A stretch of DNA of 64,000 nt from assembly GCA_032622095.1 (NCBI GenBank), contig CP136063.1, forward strand, positions 66,787,897-66,851,896. Direction: 5' to 3'. Under the pieces are notes generated by a model. It had not been told where the DNA came from and did not search any database. It saw only the letters and a program-made list of their open reading frames with translations. The position numbers and the translations under genes are program-made. Source of the DNA: Siphonodentalium dalli. Taxonomy: Eukaryota; Mollusca; Scaphopoda; Gadilida; Siphonodentaliidae. Positions 60,585-64,000 of the stretch are shown here, piece by piece; the stretch's first letter is position 1; every line of letters starts with the position of its first letter.

Positions 60585-60882
60585 TCAAAATACTTCTACT
60601 GACATTTCGAGCTCTCGATGGAACAGCTAGTGCCTGTTTATATCCAGGAGTTGGTGAGCTTTAACCGACAAGGCCATAATATGCAGAAAAATCATGATGG
60701 GGAAAAATCTTCTCTCACTTTTGAAATCTGACCATCCTACTTTAGGAGACCAGAGCCTTTCACATCACTAACTCTAACAGTCTTCCGGACTAACTGAGGT
60801 TATCATGCATCCCTTTAGAATTCCCGAAACTTTTGAACAAATTGCGTACAGATCGACTCACATGAATAACTGTTTTACTGTA

Positions 60883-61348
60883 TTAACCCTTTACCCAACA
60901 GAACTGCCCTGTGCCAATGCATTCTCTTATATATGCGAGTCGACCATAGGTCGCCTCGCATATATAAGAGAATGCATTGGCTTAACAAATATTAAAAATG
61001 ATAAAATTGTCGAAGAATGTAGGAAAATATTATAAAAATTGTTAAAAAATGTAAGAAAAAATTATAAAATTGTTAAAGAATGTAAGAAAATATGGTAAAA
61101 AGTGTTAAAAAAAAGAATTTTTTTAGGCTAATGCATTCTCTTATATATGTGAGGCGACCTATGGTCGACTCGCATATATAAGAGAATGCATTGGCACAGG
61201 GCATAACTGTAACCATCACAATGTGGTCAATGAACCGGTTCCAATGATATCCATATTTGTGTGGTGTTATTGAGACAGACCGAAGATATTTTAGGCTGTT
61301 GAAGCTATATTTGGGCGTTTTTGGCCGTTTTGTTTGGTAAAGGGTTAA
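60883..61348. mobile_element. Family A (TTAA) element, complete, two hairpins
   Basis: TTAACCCTTTACCCAACAGA to TTTGGTAAAGGGTTAA, inverse orientation to the copy at 60,130. Confidence 0.75.
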
Positions 61349-61860
61349 TGGAGCTACTAATTGAACCTACCTTTGTTATAAAGCGCCTATGAACACAATA
61401 ACCTGCACTTTGAAGGATGGACGGATGAAGGTTTCACACTATACACCCCCCTGAATTCTCAATTCACAAATTTCCAAGTCAAACAAGGGCCATGGATGAA
61501 GTCCGCAGTATGTGGATATCATTTCCCCCAATCTGTGTTATCACCAAAGAACAATGGACAATGAAATCCAACAATAAAGACATCCACAACATAATGTTTG
61601 TTATGGACGTGTTTTACAGCAAATGATCATAACTCTGTGTGGACAAAACCTGCACTATGTGGAGATCCTTTCCACAATGCTGGTCTACCACATACCAAAG
61701 GACATCCAAATTGGACTATCGATAATTAAGCTGTGTTGTGAAATGTTTTTACGGATGGCGGGAGGACAGATGAAGGACTCCACTATATACCCCCGAATCC
61801 TGCTTCGGAGGGTCGGGGGCTTTATTATAATAATAAAATTATTATTAGAATTAAGTTTAC

Positions 61861-61986
61861 CATGACACGATTTTTGCTCTGGTCCTGACTCGTATCTGGC
61901 ATCACATTCACATCGGAAGCTTCCTTCAGTGTTCACACAACGACCGTTGCGACACAGATTCTCATTCTCCACACACTCATCTACAT
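61861..61986 (-). CDS. Exon 1 (in window): calcium-binding EGF-like module
   Basis: This 126-nt exon lies between an acceptor (TTGACAG) and a donor (G|GTAAAC) and is phase 1 at both ends, as usual for extracellular modules. It encodes about 42 residues beginning D-V-D-E-C with six cysteines in EGF order. The D-x-D-E, the Asn in CRNGRC and the N-T-x-G-S-F segment match the calcium-binding EGF consensus of fibrillins, including the expected hydroxylation-type Asn position. Its last cysteine is followed by His, and phase 1 joins it to exon 2 as ...KSC-H-E-KREL.... No earlier exon was recognised between here and the right edge. A family C MITE starts 28 bp upstream of the acceptor. Confidence 0.85.
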
Positions 61987-62013
61987 CTGTCAATGTCAAT
62001 ATCAGGATTATTC

Positions 62014-62450
62014 AAGCCCGCAAATAGTGTGTCTATCATTTGCAGAATGAGTTTCCCAGAGGGTGAATTTAATGACACTATCCCGCATTGTGGGCTAGCA
62101 TCACCAAATTCACCCTCTGTGAACCTCATTCTGCTTCGGCCTCAACTGCTATGGGAGACCTAAGATCAGATTGAAGTTCCCCAGTTGAAGTTTGTAAAGT
62201 TCACCCATTAGTCACCTCGATTATTCATTTTATCTTCTGCAAATTAGGGGATATAGAAAATGAATAGAAGGGAAAAAGTAACTAAAAACAATGTTAATTT
62301 GAGACTATAGATACTTCCGAGAAGATGAGGTCTAAGCAGAATGAGGTCCCCAGAGGGTGAATTTTGTGAGGCTAGACCAGTGTGCAGAATAGCGTCACTA
62401 AATTCATCCTATGGGGACCTCACTCTGCAAATGACAGACATACTATTCCC
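62014..62450. mobile_element. Family C MITE pair 28 bp upstream of exon 1
   Basis: CAAGCCCGCAAATAGTG start, two hairpins; the right end is lost beside an A2 fragment (62,460-62,550). Confidence 0.6.
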
Positions 62451-62550
62451 ATAAGGGGTCTCACATATATAAGAGAATGCACTGACTTACATGGTCAAGA
62501 TAAATATTGTTAGGCCAATGTTTTCTCTTATATTTGCAAGGCTCCCAGAG

Positions 62551-63386
62551 TTTTCGCAAAATTTTCGGGCACGTATGCCGGGGTGGGTGGGTGGTCGATA
62601 GGACCAACAAAAAAAAAATTCCGCAACTCAAAAATATTTTTCCTGCAAGTCTTTTTGACTGTTTTTGCAACGAGTTTGGCTTAAAACACATCTATATGTC
62701 AATATTAACATAAATGACAAATTTCATGATGATCAGACAAACAGTATAGCCTGTAGCCCATGCTAATGGATTGAATTTTGAAATCCAAGATGGCTGCTGG
62801 CAGCCATGTTTTTTTTGACCGAATGACCCCAAAATGACTTGTTCCTATTTACATGTCAATGTTAACATCCATGACTAATAGAGTGCACAGAAATTCATAT
62901 ACAGCTGTTTACAGTGAATTTCCCCCCGCAAATCTCTGTTTTAGTGTTAAAAGGGGGGTGGGTGTCCAAAAATGATCGGAAAAAACTGCCGAAAACGGAA
63001 CAAAAAATTGGACGCGGGGGTGGGTGGTTTCCCAACAAGGGTCGAAAGTAAAAAATCAGCATACGTGCCTGCAAATTTTTTCCGACTCCTCCCTGGCGTG
63101 GGAGGAAATATTCAATCATTACCTATGCGAATTCCATCTATTGGGCAGAGGTTTTATAATGCTCATTCCCGGGGTTTAAATAGACATCATCCCAACATGA
63201 CATCATCCAATAGATAGTTATCAGCGGTAGACACATGAACAATAAAATATGTAGCAACTATTGAGACATTGGAAGGATTGCTGCGGTCATTGAATGGGGG
63301 TCAACAATGCACATGCCAATTGATACACAGGTCAAGGACACACATAGTTTGTAATTAGGCCGCTCTGTTTGCAGTTGTTCATGACC
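62551..63386. other. Noncoding stretch at the 5' side of exon 1
   Basis: Contains a unit of the CCAAGATGGCTGCTGG repeat (62,780) and G-rich GGGGTGGGTGG phrases. No further EGF, TB or MG exon recognised. Confidence 0.5.
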
Positions 63387-63603
63387 TACAGTAATGCCCT
63401 AAATAATCGACTCCTTAACCACAGCAGAATTATGGGTAATTTTTCAGGATTTAGTTGGAAATATGGCTTGTTGCCATTCATCGGAAAGGTCTCACTGAGA
63501 ACTTTCCGATGAATGGCAACAAGCCATATTTCCGACTAAATCCTGAAAAATTACCCATAATTCTGCTGTGGTTAAGGAGTCGATTATTTAGGGCATTACT
63601 GTA
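63387..63603. mobile_element. Family B MITE; a further copy starts at 63,991
   Basis: Textbook copy with both arms intact; the next TACAGTAATGC begins ten bases before the window end. Confidence 0.75.
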
Positions 63604-64000
63604 CTCTTGAAAGTTGAGTTCTCATATACTAATACATGTATATATTTTATTATAAATATGTTAAAATATTTGGGACATGGAATAAAATAAAAACACAGTG
63701 TGTTTATTTCTTTATACCACATTTTATTTTTCATCTTATCACGTTAGAGTTTGCATGATCAAAGATCCTCTGTCTCATTAGCTTACTCGTGGTTGCCGTT
63801 TATTCCTAAAAATTCTGTTGAAAAAATGCCCCTCATTGATGTACAAGTCACAGTGAGATTTTTATAGGGAAAATTAGGTAAAACAGTTCCAACTTATCCA
63901 CCGATCGCTATAGTAGCCATTAAATAACCACAAACATATATAATTACCATCGGATAAATGTTATTCTGACTTATAAATTCATATTTATTTACAGTAATGC

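Larger units (their letters stand above)
25995..61986 (-). other. Thioester-protein chimeric gene (cbEGF-TB-CUB/thioester domain-RBD-linker-NTR), 5' partial
   Basis: The gene runs from the right edge leftwards and spans about 36 kb here. Eighteen exons were assembled from splice-site sequence, conserved protein motifs and phase. All junctions agree: 1-1 for EGF, TB, CUB and thioester exons 1-4, then 1, 0, 1, 0, 0, 2, 0, 0, 1, 1, 0, 1, 1, 1. The visible protein has roughly 910-940 residues. The core is alpha-2-macroglobulin/TEP family; such secreted proteins trap proteases or opsonise targets through an internal Cys-Gln thioester. The family's MG domains 1-7 and bait region are absent between 57,715 and 61,986 and could lie beyond the window. 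The cbEGF and TB modules are known from fibrillins and LTBPs, the NTR domain from complement C3/C4/C5, netrins and PCOLCE. That all exons form one transcript is inferred from phase and order; cDNA could split them into two genes. Confidence 0.75.

Noticed and set aside
63117-63180. Possible donor HR|GTAATG near 63,120 suggesting another upstream exon
   Set aside because: The frame has no cysteines or MG-type motif and no acceptor was convincing.

Overview
The window looks like animal nuclear DNA: AT-rich, full of introns, with almost no long open frames and a very heavy load of short inverted-repeat transposons. A calcium-binding EGF module, a TB (fibrillin/LTBP) module and a thioester protein show that it is metazoan. 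Diverged repeats ending in GACA/GACAGACA runs resemble those common in mollusc genomes, so a marine lophotrochozoan, perhaps a bivalve or other mollusc, is my best guess. The organism is an inference.

One real gene is visible. It lies on the minus strand, enters from the right edge and ends at a stop codon near 25,995. I assembled about 18 exons by hand from 61,986 down to 25,995; every junction but one keeps the reading phase. In protein order they encode: a calcium-binding EGF module; an 8-cysteine TB module; the start of the alpha-2-macroglobulin CUB region; the thioester domain with GCGEQ; the receptor-binding domain ending in KVYDYYE; a linker of about 48 residues that I do not recognise; a short segment crowded with N-glycosylation sequons; and a six-cysteine netrin-like (NTR) domain with a very basic tail. 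The TB exon is directly phase-compatible with the thioester part, and no macroglobulin MG exon was seen between them. The window therefore suggests a fibrillin-type / thioester / NTR chimera that I do not know from any described family. The 5' end lies outside the window.

Layout: 1-3,150 repeats and unique noncoding DNA; 3,567-4,777 a Harbinger-like element with small ORFs including a zinc ribbon; 7,030-10,922 a 3.9 kb element with about 0.5 kb inverted ends; 12,101-19,429 a giant palindrome that looks like a small MITE hairpin whose stem has grown to more than 3 kb; 19,500-25,900 diverged repeats and MITEs; 25,995 to the right edge the thioester gene.

Three MITE families dominate: A, TTAA-flanked with nearly perfect 66-bp hairpins (piggyBac-like); B, TA-flanked, TACAGTAATGCCC ends (mariner-like); C, CAAGCC ends with 8-bp target duplications (hAT-like). 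They repeatedly sit within about 50 bp of exon edges of the thioester gene. No rRNA, tRNA, CRISPR array or intact transposase was recognised.
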